DNA from: Paenibacillus chitinolyticus NBRC 15660
GTDB lineage: Bacteria > Bacillota > Bacilli > Paenibacillales > NBRC-103111
Assembly (NCBI RefSeq): GCF_000739915.1
Contig: NZ_BBJT01000003.1
Coordinates: 434,001 to 498,000, forward strand
Reading direction: 5' to 3'
Length of the DNA stretch: 64,000 nt
Within the stretch, counting starts at the first letter, position 1. The number at the start of each line of letters is the position of its first letter. A program made the position numbers and the translations under genes. A model generated the notes under the pieces. It was not told the origin of the DNA and did no database searches. It saw only the letters and a program-made list of their open reading frames with translations. Shown here piece after piece: positions 44,601-52,257 of the stretch.

Positions 44601-45081
44601 CCAGCAGAATGGCATCGACGCCCGACTCGATCAAGGCGATCGTCTGCTCGTAGTAGCTCTCTTCAAGCTCCTCGAACGTAACGCCTCCGGTTACCGAAAG
44701 CGTCTTCGTCGTCGGCCCGAGTGCGCCGGCGACATAACGCGGCCATTCTGGAGTTGAATATTTCCGGGCGGCTTCGACGGCCAGTTTGGCTGCGGCAAGG
44801 TTAATCTCACGCGCCTTCTCCGGTATATCGTATTCGGCCAGTACGACGCTCGTTGCCCCGAAGGTATTGGTTTCAACGATATCCGAACCGGCTTCGAAAT
44901 ATTTCTCATGGATGCGCTGAATGACATCCGGACGTGTAAGAACGAGCATTTCATTACAGCCGTCGAGTTCTTCTCCTCCGAAATCTTCGGCCGACAAATC
45001 TTCCTGCTGGATCATCGTGCCCATGGCACCGTCCAGAATGAGAATTTTTTTCTGTAATTGTTCCTTCAAACTAGGTTTCAT
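41638..45081 (-). CDS. metH: Cobalamin-dependent methionine synthase
   Basis: 1147 residues, complete four-domain MetH. Homocysteine domain 1-320 with zinc ligands Cys226 (GLNCATGP), Cys289 and Cys290 (GGCCGTTP). Pterin domain about 330-610 (RTNVLGSRKFKRLI, DVCLQDPDRNE). B12 domain 630-890 with the axial histidine His721 in DVHDIGK. Reactivation domain 890-1147 (QERFGAKYTGQRFSFGYPACPNLE, cut to RFSFGYPACPNL as the SAM/B12-facing core). ATG 45081 follows GGTGG. I saw no S-box or cobalamin riboswitch in the 250-base leader, only a GGCGAA/TTCGCC hairpin at 45176-45206. Confidence 0.96.
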   Translation of the reverse strand: MKPSLKEQLQKKILILDGAMGTMIQQEDLSAEDFGGEELDGCNEMLVLTRPDVIQRIHEKYFEAGSDIVETNTFGATSVVLAEYDIPEKAREINLAAAKLAVEAARKYSTPEWPRYVAGALGPTTKTLSVTGGVTFEELEESYYEQTIALIESGVDAILLETSQDTLNVKAGGIAIQRAFKTTGIELPIMISGTIEPMGTTLAGQNIESFYISLEHLNPISVGLNCATGPEFMRDHIRTLSGLAGTYISCYPNAGLPDENGHYHESPESLAKKMAAFAEQGWLNIAGGCCGTTPAHIRALAETLSAYKPRTELGTHPSAVSGIETVYIEPENRPYMVGERTNVLGSRKFKRLIAEGKYEEASEIARAQVKGGAHVIDVCLQDPDRNETEDMTKFLELVVKKIKVPLMIDSTDTRVIELGLKHSQGKAIINSINLEDGEEKFEKVLPLIHRYGAAAVVGTIDERGQAITREDKLEVAQRSHDLLVHKYGMNAEDIIFDPLVFPVGTGDQQYIGSAKETIEGIRLIKEAMPATKTILGLSNVSFGLPEAGREVLNAVYLYHCTKAGLDYAIVNTEKLERYASIPEEERTLAEKLIYETNDETLAEFVAHFRVKKVEKKEKISTLTLEERLASYVVEGTKEGLLPDLEQALQKYSPLEVINGPLMKGMAEVGRLFNNNELIVAEVLQSAEVMKASVAYLEQFMEKNETAVKGKIILATVKGDVHDIGKNLVEIILSNNGYQIVNLGIKVPPEQLIEAFRKEKPDAIGLSGLLVKSAQQMIVTAQDLRNAGIDVPIMVGGAALTRKFTKTRISPEYDGLVLYAKDAMDGLDIANKLSDPVQRERLIQELRESKDSDVMEAGRKEGTEMPVLTRVFSSTVDRTLPVSVPPDLDRHVLRDYPIGHLMPYVNMQMLLGHHLGLKGKVDKLIAEQDPKAMQLKDTVDTILYEAQKNGIIRSQGMYRFFPAQGDGNDVVVYDPEDTSKVIKRFTFPRQGTEPFLCLADYLKPVDSGVMDYIGFLVVTAGQGVSELAREWREQGDYLRSHALQSTALEVAEAFAERVHHIMRDVWGIPDSAEMTMQERFGAKYTGQRFSFGYPACPNLEDQEPLFELMKPEDIGIELTEGCMMEPEASVSAIVFAHPQARYFNVDKV

Positions 45082-45332
45082 CGTCCACCCTACCCTTTCC
45101 ACGAACCTCCTGCTAGAACGCGCCCTTTAACGTAAAAAAGCGCACAAGTTAAGAAATAGTTTAGCAGATACGTGGGGCGAAGAAAAGAAATTTGTCGTTT
45201 TTTCGCCATAAAACCCAACGGATTGCAAAAGCCTTCGAAACCGTAATGCGCCAGCGAGAATATCTCCGGGACACGGACGCCAAACTATAGTCGGAAACTT
45301 TTACTGAATGTAATCGAACGGAGGTGATTTGC

Positions 45333-45755
45333 ATGAACAAACGGATGACAGCCTTGGTCGGCATCCTGCTCGTAACCGCTTCGCTGGCGGCCTGCGGCCA
45401 AAAGCAAACCGCGCCTACGCCTCAGCCGACGACTCCGGCTTCAACGGCACCGCCCGCGGCATCGCCGACCGCTTCCCCCGGAGCCGCCGCAGGCGGCAAC
45501 GCGCCCGAAGGCGCAGGCAGCGGAAGCCAGACGGCCCAGGCCGAATCTCTTTTCAAGGCCCAGTGTATCGCCTGTCATGGTGCCGATTTGGGCGGCGGCG
45601 TAGGCCCGAACCTTCAAAAGGCGGGCAGCCGCCTCAGCGAGGCGGACGTCAAGAACATTGTTCTGAACGGAAGAGGCGGAATGCCTGCTTTCAAGGGCAA
45701 CCTGAGCGATACGGATATTCAGGCGCTGGCCGCATGGCTCGCCGCCAAGAAATAA
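45333..45755 (+). CDS. Cytochrome c lipoprotein (c551-type)
   Basis: 140 residues. A signal peptide ends in the lipobox SLAAC with Cys21 as lipid anchor. A Pro/Ala/Gly-rich tether covers about 28-68. A single haem c domain follows: Cys78-IA-Cys81-His82, with Met117 in GGMPAF as probable sixth ligand. Start ATG 45333 behind GGAGGTG. It is expected on the outer face of the membrane, and is probably the electron acceptor for the dehydrogenase encoded downstream. Confidence 0.9.
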   Translation: MNKRMTALVGILLVTASLAACGQKQTAPTPQPTTPASTAPPAASPTASPGAAAGGNAPEGAGSGSQTAQAESLFKAQCIACHGADLGGGVGPNLQKAGSRLSEADVKNIVLNGRGGMPAFKGNLSDTDIQALAAWLAAKK

Positions 45756-45819
45756 CGTCGCGGTCCCCACGTTCAAGCAATCAACGAGTACTTCAGACAA
45801 GCACACGGAACAGCTTTAG

Positions 45820-45855
45820 AAAACGGAATCTTCCGATAGATTCCGTTTTTTCTTT
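45820..45855 (+). terminator. Terminator after the cytochrome c gene
   Basis: AAACGGAATC/GATTCCGTTT stem with an eight-base loop and a T run. Confidence 0.88.
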
Positions 45856-45940
45856 TTTCTTACATACATATCGGCAAAAAGGTGATACTTGGAATAACCA
45901 CCTATCTCGAATACCCCACTTCCCTTACAGGAGGAACATC

Positions 45941-46726
45941 ATGCCAGAAAATCAGCAGACCAAGCAGCCCCGGGACGAGTCCCGGCGGAAGTTTCTGAAA
46001 CTGTCCGGCGTAGCGCTCGGCGGAATTGTGGCGGGAGGAGTCGTCGGCGGTATCGTCGGCAATTCCATGGCCAAGAACAAACCGGCCGCTCCGGGCAGCC
46101 CCCAGGGTCAAGGGCAGGCGCAGGCAGGCAACACCAAGGACTACAACCAGGCTCCCATGTTTTTCAATCAAGAGCAGCTGCGTATTACGGAAGCCGCGAC
46201 AGAGCGTATTTTTCCGAAAGACGAACTGGGCCCCGGAGCCAAGGAGCTTGGTGCCGCTTACTATATCGACCATCAGCTTGCCGGCCAGTGGGGGATGAAC
46301 GCCCGCGATTATATGATGGGTCCCTTTTATAAAGCCGAGGCGACTCAGGGCTATCAGGCAAGCTATAAGCGGCATGAGCTGTTTGTGATGGGCCTTACGG
46401 TCATGAACGACCACAGCAAGCAAAAGTACCAGAAAGGGTTTGCGGACCTGGCCGGGAACGAGCAGGACGAAGTGCTGAAAGCTTTCGAAAGCGGCAAAGA
46501 CATACAGTTGAACGGTGTACCGAGCCAGACTTTTTTCGAAATGCTGCGCAGTTTGACCATCGAGGGCGCGTATGCGGACCCGCTTTACGGCGGCAACAAA
46601 AACATGGCGGGCTGGAGGATGCGTAAGTACCCCGGCGATCAGATGAGTTACACGGCGATCATTGACAAAAAAGAGTTTACCGTCATGGAACCGCTCAGCT
46701 TGCACGACCACACGAATCATTCCTGA
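45941..46726 (+). CDS. Gluconate 2-dehydrogenase subunit 3-like protein (Tat-exported)
   Basis: 261 residues starting at ATG 45941 behind AGGAGG. Twin-arginine signal SRRKFLKLSGVALGG (Arg15, Arg16). The mature part matches the small, third subunit of membrane GMC dehydrogenases (LRITEAATERIFPKDELGPG, GAYADPLYGGNKNMAGWR). In such enzymes the small subunit carries the Tat signal and drags the flavoprotein across. The catalytic subunit follows 19 bases later. Confidence 0.85.
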   Translation: MPENQQTKQPRDESRRKFLKLSGVALGGIVAGGVVGGIVGNSMAKNKPAAPGSPQGQGQAQAGNTKDYNQAPMFFNQEQLRITEAATERIFPKDELGPGAKELGAAYYIDHQLAGQWGMNARDYMMGPFYKAEATQGYQASYKRHELFVMGLTVMNDHSKQKYQKGFADLAGNEQDEVLKAFESGKDIQLNGVPSQTFFEMLRSLTIEGAYADPLYGGNKNMAGWRMRKYPGDQMSYTAIIDKKEFTVMEPLSLHDHTNHS

Positions 46727-46745
46727 CAAGGAGGAACAACGAAGA

Positions 46746-48467
46746 ATGGCAACCAAACTTCCCAAAGTACCTATCCTGATCGTCGGAATGGGCTGGTCCG
46801 GCGGTATTCTGGCCGCGGAGTTAACGAAAGCCGGGCACAAAGTCGTCGGACTGGAACGCGGCAAAAGCCGCAAAACCGAAGACTATTACATGGCCCACGA
46901 CGAACTCCGCTATTCCCAGCGTTACGAGCTGATGCAGGACTTGTCGAAGGAGACGGTGACGTACCGCAGCAGCGAGAAAGTACGCGCCCTTCCGATGCGT
47001 TCCTACGGTTCCTTCCTGATGGGAGACGGTGTCGGCGGCGCCGGCGTGCACTGGAACGGTCAGAACTACCGTTTTCTGCCCTACGATTTCGAAATCCGCA
47101 CCAAAACGATCGAACGCTACGGCAAAAATAAAATTCCGCAGGGCATGACGCTGCAGGACTGGGGCATCACCTACGATCAGTTGGAACCGTACTTCGACAA
47201 GTACGAGAAAATGGCCGGGATCTCCGGCGAAAAAGAGCAAAACGAAATGGTAGGCAAGCGTTCCGCCGCCTTTCCGACCGGCCCGATGAAAAAGACGCCG
47301 GGGATGGTCCTTTTCGAGGACGCCGCCAAGAAACTCGGCTATCACCCGTATGCCATCCCGTCCGCCAACTTGTCGGAGAACTACACGAATCCCGACGGAA
47401 TCGCCCGTGCGGCCTGCCAGTACTGCGCGTTCTGCGAACGGTACGGGTGCGAGTACGGGGCGAAAGCCGATCCCGTCGTTACCGTTATTCCCGTTGCCGA
47501 GAAAACCGGCAATCTCGAAATCCGCACCAATTCGAACGTCACCAAAATTCTGCACACCGGGGGCAAAGTGACGGGCGTCGTGTATGTCAATACGCCTACC
47601 GGCGAAGAATTCGAGCAGCCTGCGGACCTTGTCATTCTGGCGAGTTATGTGTTCAACAACGTCCGGCTTCTGCTCACGTCCAATCTGGGCAAACCTTACG
47701 ATCCGAAAAGCGGAACGGGCGTCATCGGCAAAAATTATGCCTATCAGATTACGGGCGGGGGCGCAGCCGGCTTCTACGACGACCAGGAGTTCAGCATCTT
47801 CGCGGGTGCGGGTGCCCTGGGGAGCTGCTTCGACGATTTTAACGGCGACAACTTCGACCACGGCTCCCTTAATTTTCTGCACGGGGCGAACATCCGCTTT
47901 ACCCAGGCCGGACTGCGTCCGATCGCCCATAACCCGGCGCCCCAAGGCACCCCGAGGTGGGGCAAAGATTTTAAGCAGACCACGATCAAATACGCCAACC
48001 GGTTCCTGAACGTCAGCACGCAGGGAGCCAACATGCCTTGGCAGCATCACTATCTGGATCTCGATCCGACCTACAAGGATATTTACGGGCTTCCCCTGAT
48101 TCGCCTGACCTACGATTTCGAAGACCAGGACAAGGAGATGGTCAAATACCTTTCCGAGAAAACGACGGCCGTGATGAAGGAAATGAAACCGACCAAGGTC
48201 GAGACGTCCAACACGATCAGCACCTATAACATCGTGCCCTATCAGTCTACCCATAACACGGGAGGCGTCATCATGGGGGCCGATCCTTCAACCTCCGCCG
48301 TCAACAGCTACATGCAGATGTGGGATGTCGAAAATCTGTTTGTCGTCGGCGCTTCCGCTTTCCCTCACAACAGCGGGTATAACCCGACCGGAACACTGGG
48401 GGCACTGGCTTATCGCGCCGCCGAGGGAATTTTGACTTATTTGAAAAAAAGCGGCCCGCTGGTCTGA
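46746..48467 (+). CDS. GMC-family FAD dehydrogenase, large subunit
   Basis: 573 residues; AAGGAGG precedes ATG 46746. FAD-binding Rossmann motif VGMGWSGGILAAEL (14-26) with the acidic strand end LERG. GDGVGGAGVHWNG follows, and the C-terminal FPHNSGYNPTGTLG carries the His/Asn active pair and closes the FAD site. A cysteine cluster at 224, 227, 230 and 235 (CQYCAFCERYGC) resembles the iron-sulfur-binding region of bacterial FAD-glucose and fructose dehydrogenases. No signal peptide, so export with the Tat subunit is expected. The sugar substrate is not known. Confidence 0.87.
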   Translation: MATKLPKVPILIVGMGWSGGILAAELTKAGHKVVGLERGKSRKTEDYYMAHDELRYSQRYELMQDLSKETVTYRSSEKVRALPMRSYGSFLMGDGVGGAGVHWNGQNYRFLPYDFEIRTKTIERYGKNKIPQGMTLQDWGITYDQLEPYFDKYEKMAGISGEKEQNEMVGKRSAAFPTGPMKKTPGMVLFEDAAKKLGYHPYAIPSANLSENYTNPDGIARAACQYCAFCERYGCEYGAKADPVVTVIPVAEKTGNLEIRTNSNVTKILHTGGKVTGVVYVNTPTGEEFEQPADLVILASYVFNNVRLLLTSNLGKPYDPKSGTGVIGKNYAYQITGGGAAGFYDDQEFSIFAGAGALGSCFDDFNGDNFDHGSLNFLHGANIRFTQAGLRPIAHNPAPQGTPRWGKDFKQTTIKYANRFLNVSTQGANMPWQHHYLDLDPTYKDIYGLPLIRLTYDFEDQDKEMVKYLSEKTTAVMKEMKPTKVETSNTISTYNIVPYQSTHNTGGVIMGADPSTSAVNSYMQMWDVENLFVVGASAFPHNSGYNPTGTLGALAYRAAEGILTYLKKSGPLV

Positions 48468-48506
48468 ACCGTCAGGGCCCTGGGCATAGAAATGAGGTGA
48501 CGGCTT

Positions 48507-49238
48507 ATGGACCGGCCATCCGAAATGATCGGTCACCTGGAGGAGCTGCGCAAACGGCTCATTCTGGTGGCGGCCTGGTTTTTGCTGGCTCTGATCGGAG
48601 GGCTTTACGTCTCCCCCGTTATTTTGAACGCGGTAAAAAATTCTCCGGCGGCGCTTTCGTTTCACTGGAACGTGTTCGCCCTTCCGGACGGCTTGGCCAT
48701 CTACATGAAATGCGCCGTGTTGTTCGCCGTCCTGCTCACTCTGCCGCTGCTCTTGTACCAGCTGTGGGCATTTGTCAGGCCGGGCCTGAGCGAACAGGAG
48801 GCCAAGGGAACGTTGATCTATGTCCCCGCTTCCTTCGCGCTTTTCTTGTCGGGCTCCGCTTTCGGCTACACGGTCGTGCTTCCGATGATGATCCGGTTTA
48901 TGCAGACCATCAACCGCAGCATCGGGGCCGCCGAGACCTACGGCATCGACCGGTTTTTCGGTCTCGTCTTCAACGTCGTGTTCCCGCTCGGGATCGCGTT
49001 CGAACTGCCGCTTCTCGTGCTGTTTCTTACAAGGCTCGGTCTGCTGACGCCCGAAAACTTGCGTAAAACGCGCAAATATACCTACATCGGACTGGCAATC
49101 GTAGGGGCTTCGATCTCGCCTCCCGACTTCTTCTCCCACATTGCCGTCACGATTCCGCTGATAGCGCTGTTTGAATGCAGCATCCTTCTGTCCGCCCGCT
49201 ACGTCCGCAGGATGAACCTGTCCGCCGGAACAAGTTAA
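48507..49238 (+). CDS. tatC: Sec-independent translocase subunit TatC
   Basis: 243 residues with six membrane helices. It begins MIGHLEELRKRL, the family signature at the cytoplasmic N-terminus that binds twin-arginine signals, and later has the conserved FGLVFNVVFPLGIAFELPLL and ASISPPDFFSH (Pro/Asp loop). ATG 48507 behind GAGGTGA. It is cotranscribed with the Tat-dependent dehydrogenase genes. Confidence 0.94.
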   Translation: MDRPSEMIGHLEELRKRLILVAAWFLLALIGGLYVSPVILNAVKNSPAALSFHWNVFALPDGLAIYMKCAVLFAVLLTLPLLLYQLWAFVRPGLSEQEAKGTLIYVPASFALFLSGSAFGYTVVLPMMIRFMQTINRSIGAAETYGIDRFFGLVFNVVFPLGIAFELPLLVLFLTRLGLLTPENLRKTRKYTYIGLAIVGASISPPDFFSHIAVTIPLIALFECSILLSARYVRRMNLSAGTS

Positions 49239-49282
49239 GTCCGATTCGAACACCCAAATCAATCTGGAAAGGAGGCATTCCC

Positions 49283-49477
49283 ATGCTCAACAATATCGGC
49301 ATATCGGGACTGCTCATCATCTTGATGTTGGCCCTCATTTTGTTCGGCCCTTCCAAGCTGCCGCAGCTCGGACGCGCTTTCGGGGATACGCTGCGCGAAT
49401 TCCGCACGTCGACCAAAGAAATGGTGGACGATGTGGAGAAAAGCATCGAAACGTCAGACCGGGATAAACAATCCTGA
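49283..49477 (+). CDS. tatA: Sec-independent translocase subunit TatA
   Basis: 64 residues: one N-terminal membrane helix (about 5-20), the hinge FGPSKLPQLG (21-30), an amphipathic helix and a charged tail. ATG 49283 behind AAAGGAGG. Together with TatC at 48507-49238 it forms a minimal TatAC translocase, as usual in Firmicutes. Confidence 0.93.
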   Translation: MLNNIGISGLLIILMLALILFGPSKLPQLGRAFGDTLREFRTSTKEMVDDVEKSIETSDRDKQS

Positions 49478-49521
49478 CGGTTTCATCTCGACTTGGCTCC
49501 TTAACGGACCTCTATATCGGC

Positions 49522-49560
49522 AAAAGAGAGCGTTTCTCCAGCAGGAGAAGCGTTCTTTTC
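49522..49560 (+). terminator. Terminator of the dehydrogenase-Tat operon
   Basis: AGCGTTTCTCC/GGAGAAGCGTT stem with AGCA loop, then CTTTTC. Confidence 0.8.
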
Positions 49561-49599
49561 AAATCCCATCGGAAAAGTTGTATTTTTTACCGGGAATCA

Positions 49600-49628
49600 T
49601 CGACAGCCGGAGGTTTATCCTCTATAAT
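49600..49628 (+). promoter_or_regulatory. Sigma-A-type promoter of mtnD
   Basis: TCGACA (49600-49605), 17-base spacer, TATAAT (49623-49628), 65 bases before the start codon. Confidence 0.7.
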
Positions 49629-49692
49629 CAGGTATAAACCTATTCCGACCTACGGGCGGCTATTATTTCCGAGAAAGAAAGAGGGATGAGAA

Positions 49693-50235
49693 ATGGCTGA
49701 AATTCATATTCGCAACACGGGTGAACGCATTTCCGGAGAGGAGAATGTCCGGGCATTTCTGGACCGCCAGGAAGTTTTGTACGAGCATTGGAATCCGACC
49801 AAGCTGCCTGCCGACATTCAGGAGAAATTTATTTTGTCCGACGAGGAGAAAGCTCAAATTCTGAGCACCTTCGACGAGGAAATCCGCGATCTCGCCAAAC
49901 GCCGCGGTTACCAGACATGGGACATCATCGCACTTTCCGACGCGACTCCGAACCTGGACGAGCTTCTTAAAAAATTCGAACAAGTGCATACGCACACCGA
50001 GGACGAAGTCCGTGCCATCACGGCCGGTAAAGGAATTTTTATCATCAAAGGTTCCGATGATGTCGGTTATTTCAACGTAGAGCTGGAAGCGGGCGATGTT
50101 ATTTCCGTACCGGAACACAAGCCGCACTTCTTTACGCTGATGGACAATCGTCAAATCGTTGCCGTCCGCCTCTTTATCGAAACCGAAGGCTGGATTGCCC
50201 ACCCGTTCGAGGATCCGACTTTTCAAAAAGCATAA
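49693..50235 (+). CDS. mtnD: Acireductone dioxygenase (methionine salvage)
   Basis: 180-residue cupin. Metal ligands His99, His101 and Glu105 (VHTHTEDEVR) and His145 (HKPHFF). It cleaves acireductone to the keto acid precursor of methionine (with iron) or off-pathway products (with nickel). ATG 49693. No other mtn genes are in view; metH lies 4.6 kb away but is not linked by transcription. Confidence 0.93.
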   Translation: MAEIHIRNTGERISGEENVRAFLDRQEVLYEHWNPTKLPADIQEKFILSDEEKAQILSTFDEEIRDLAKRRGYQTWDIIALSDATPNLDELLKKFEQVHTHTEDEVRAITAGKGIFIIKGSDDVGYFNVELEAGDVISVPEHKPHFFTLMDNRQIVAVRLFIETEGWIAHPFEDPTFQKA

Positions 50236-50279
50236 GACGCCTCAAGCCGGATAACGGCGCTTACTCATCTAACTTATCC

Positions 50280-50327
50280 AAAAAAAACCCGCCGCTCGTT
50301 TAGATACGAGCGGCGGGTTTTTTTTAT
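50280..50327. terminator. Bidirectional terminator between mtnD and the HAD gene
   Basis: AAAAAAACCCGCCGCTCGT / ACGAGCGGCGGGTTTTTTT stem with T runs on both strands. Confidence 0.93.
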
Positions 50328-51136
50328 CCCGATATTTGAACTTCCCGCTCCGCTTCCAGAATACCCCGGATGTCGCGAAGAGAGGTGATTTCAAACGTTG
50401 GCTCGGCTTCTCCGTTAAAGAGCATACCGTGCCGGTTAATCCACATGTTCTTCATCCCGCAGCGGAAGGACCCGAGAATATCGGTCGTCAGCTTGTCGCC
50501 TACCATTACACATTCCCCGGCTTGAAGACCGAGAAGCTCCATGGCGTGATTGAAAATCGTGACGGCCGGCTTACCGTCGCCGAAATCACCGGAGATTACG
50601 ATGTGATCGAAGTAAGGAGCCAGCTCCGGGACTCCCGCCAGTTTTTCGCGCTGCAGATCGGGGGATCCGTTTGTCAGCAGGAGCAATTTGTAAGACTTCT
50701 TAAGCTCGGCGAGCACTTCGAACGTCTCTTCGTAAACGATGGGACGAGATCTCCGTTCGGCGGGAAACTGCTCGGCGAGCCGCGCTCCCAGCTCCGGATC
50801 GTTAACGCCAAGAGCAGCGAGTCCGCGGATCCACGCTTCCTTGCGGTAACCGGGTGCCAGAGCCTGCAGCTTGCGGAACTCTTCCTGCTTTCCTTCCACA
50901 AAGTTGGCCCACAGCCCTTCAAACGGGTTGATTCCGATGTGCTGGGTGAAAGGAAACGTTTCGTAAGCTTCATACAAAGCGCGTGCTTCCTTGCGCACGG
51001 AAGCTTCCAACTCCGCGGGATTCACATCCGCATGGCGGGCCGCTTCCTCACAGGTAGCTTGAAACGCCTCCTTCACACTCCGGTCATCCCACAGCAGAGT
51101 GTCGTCCAAGTCAAACAAAATTGCTTTTACCGTCAT
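50324..51136 (-). CDS. HAD-superfamily hydrolase
   Basis: 270 residues. Motif I FDLDDTLL (nucleophile Asp9, Asp11), motif II LLLTNGSP, the lysine in SGDFGDGKP, and motif III/IV GECVMVGDKLTTDILG. Cap domain of the helical C1 type between motifs I and II. Cytosolic phosphatase; the substrate is unknown. Close to, but on the opposite strand from, the methionine-salvage gene mtnD; no evidence ties it to that pathway. Confidence 0.88.
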   Translation of the reverse strand: MTVKAILFDLDDTLLWDDRSVKEAFQATCEEAARHADVNPAELEASVRKEARALYEAYETFPFTQHIGINPFEGLWANFVEGKQEEFRKLQALAPGYRKEAWIRGLAALGVNDPELGARLAEQFPAERRSRPIVYEETFEVLAELKKSYKLLLLTNGSPDLQREKLAGVPELAPYFDHIVISGDFGDGKPAVTIFNHAMELLGLQAGECVMVGDKLTTDILGSFRCGMKNMWINRHGMLFNGEAEPTFEITSLRDIRGILEAEREVQISG

Positions 51137-51174
51137 CTTATAGATCCCCTTTACTGCCTCAGGCGGCCGATGAT

Positions 51175-51357
51175 TTATTGTTCATCCGTATAATGGATGG
51201 AATCCAGCTGACCTCTTAGCTGTGTTTTCATAGCTGCAATATATTCTTTACGCAGTTCGTTGCGCTCCTCAAGCTCAGCCTCCGATAATCCGACGCTTTT
51301 TGCTTTCCGGGCCAACTCGTTAATGCGCTGTACTTTAAGTTGAAAAGTGTCACTCAT
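51175..51357 (-). CDS. DUF896 (YnzC-like) protein
   Basis: 60 residues with RINELARKAKSVGLSEAELEERNELRKEYI, cut here to RINELARKAKSVGLSEAE; this is the DUF896 two-helix fold of YnzC. In B. subtilis ynzC follows yneA-yneB and belongs to the SOS regulon. Here it lies downstream of the YneA-like gene on the same strand, but a terminator (51457-51488) separates them. Function unknown. Confidence 0.88.
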   Translation of the reverse strand: MSDTFQLKVQRINELARKAKSVGLSEAELEERNELRKEYIAAMKTQLRGQLDSIHYTDEQ

Positions 51358-51456
51358 ACGTAAACCTCCTATTCAGCCGTTCAATATCTTATACTTTGCC
51401 ATTCGCTATGGGGATTGTCAAGAAGCCGCCTGACTTAAACGGACACGATAAACGAT

Positions 51457-51488
51457 AAAAAGACATATCCTGACAGGACATGTCTTTC
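51457..51488 (-). terminator. Terminator of the yneA-like gene
   Basis: AAGACAT-TCC/GGA-ATGTCTT stem with five T on the minus strand. Confidence 0.78.
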
Positions 51489-51579
51489 GATTATTCGGTA
51501 TTTTCATTTCGAGTCCGTTAACGGCCTGCGGATAGGACATGCAGATACTTGCAGATCAACCTTCTAATAGAAGAAAGAC

Positions 51580-52113
51580 TTACGGCAGTTTGATGACATC
51601 GCCTGCTTTAAGGACGTCTCCCGCGGATAACTGATTGACCTTGCGCAGTTTGTAAATATACGCCCGCACATCGGAACCTTCCGGAGCCTGAGCCGCAGCG
51701 ATACTCCACAGCGTGTCCCCTCTTTGTACGATGACGGAGGGCTCTGCGCTCTCCTGCTTGTTAAGAACCGCTGCCTGACGTTGTCCGTCGGCCGGGCTGT
51801 TCTCGCCGCTCGCGAACGCTTGAACCATAATGCCGCAGCTGAAGGCGATCAGCAGCACAATCGCGATTACGGCCGTGCGCACGATATTGCGATTGGATTT
51901 TTTTGCATATCGAACATTCGTTCTCTCCCCCGCTTTAAGGGCACCCTGTTCGCTCTTGAAATCGGAAACACGCGACGTAAAACGGCTGCTGTTCTCCCGA
52001 TGATCGTTCGCTCTATTAGCCGCCGTTGTATGCGGTGAAGCCTTGTCAGTTGCGGGCTGATCCCCGCTTCTTGTATGTAAGGAAAGTTCCGGATTGGCAA
52101 AGTATGCATTCAT
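51580..52113 (-). CDS. yneA: YneA-like SOS cell-division suppressor (membrane helix plus LysM)
   Basis: 177 residues starting at ATG 52113 behind GGGGG. A cytoplasmic N-terminal half is followed by a membrane helix at about 95-116 (VRTAVIAIVLLIAF) and a C-terminal LysM domain (VIVQRGDTLWSIAAA, YIYKLRKVNQLSAGD). This matches YneA, which blocks septation during SOS, but the N-terminal extension of about 80 residues is longer than in B. subtilis. It is divergent from lexA with LexA boxes in between, so SOS control is expected. Confidence 0.85.
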   Translation of the reverse strand: MNAYFANPELSLHTRSGDQPATDKASPHTTAANRANDHRENSSRFTSRVSDFKSEQGALKAGERTNVRYAKKSNRNIVRTAVIAIVLLIAFSCGIMVQAFASGENSPADGQRQAAVLNKQESAEPSVIVQRGDTLWSIAAAQAPEGSDVRAYIYKLRKVNQLSAGDVLKAGDVIKLP

Positions 52114-52125
52114 CAATAACGCCCC

Positions 52126-52139
52126 CAAACATTTGTTCT
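52126..52139. promoter_or_regulatory. LexA box 1
   Basis: CAAACATTTGTTCT, close to the Bacillus box CGAACrnryGTTyC read on either strand. It lies in the yneA leader, between its promoter and start codon. Confidence 0.65.
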
Positions 52140-52145
52140 GTTTTG

Positions 52146-52174
52146 AATTTAACACGAACGAATGTTTGTGTCAA
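52146..52174 (-). promoter_or_regulatory. Sigma-A-type promoter of the yneA-like gene
   Basis: Minus strand TTGACA (52174-52169), 17-base spacer, TAAATT (52151-52146). LexA box 2 fills most of the spacer. Confidence 0.65.
52155..52168. promoter_or_regulatory. LexA box 2
   Basis: CGAACGAATGTTTG, strong match to the Bacillus LexA (DinR) box, within the yneA promoter spacer. Confidence 0.85.
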
Positions 52175-52184
52175 CGCATTTTTT

Positions 52185-52198
52185 CGAACTTATGTTTG
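52185..52198. promoter_or_regulatory. LexA box 3
   Basis: CGAACTTATGTTTG, overlapping the -35 region of the lexA promoter. Confidence 0.82.
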
Positions 52199-52224
52199 TA
52201 CGAACTCCGGTTCTGTGCTATACT
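52196..52224 (+). promoter_or_regulatory. Sigma-A-type promoter of lexA
   Basis: TTGTAC (52196-52201), 17-base spacer, TATACT (52219-52224). Confidence 0.75.
52201..52214. promoter_or_regulatory. LexA box 4
   Basis: CGAACTCCGGTTCT, inside the lexA promoter spacer, consistent with autoregulation. Confidence 0.72.
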
Positions 52225-52257
52225 CTAGGTAATTTATACATACTGGAGTGATACGTA

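Noticed and set aside
45082-45332. SAM (S-box) or cobalamin riboswitch in front of metH
   Set aside because: I looked for the conserved cores on the minus strand and found none; only a simple GGCGAA hairpin is present.
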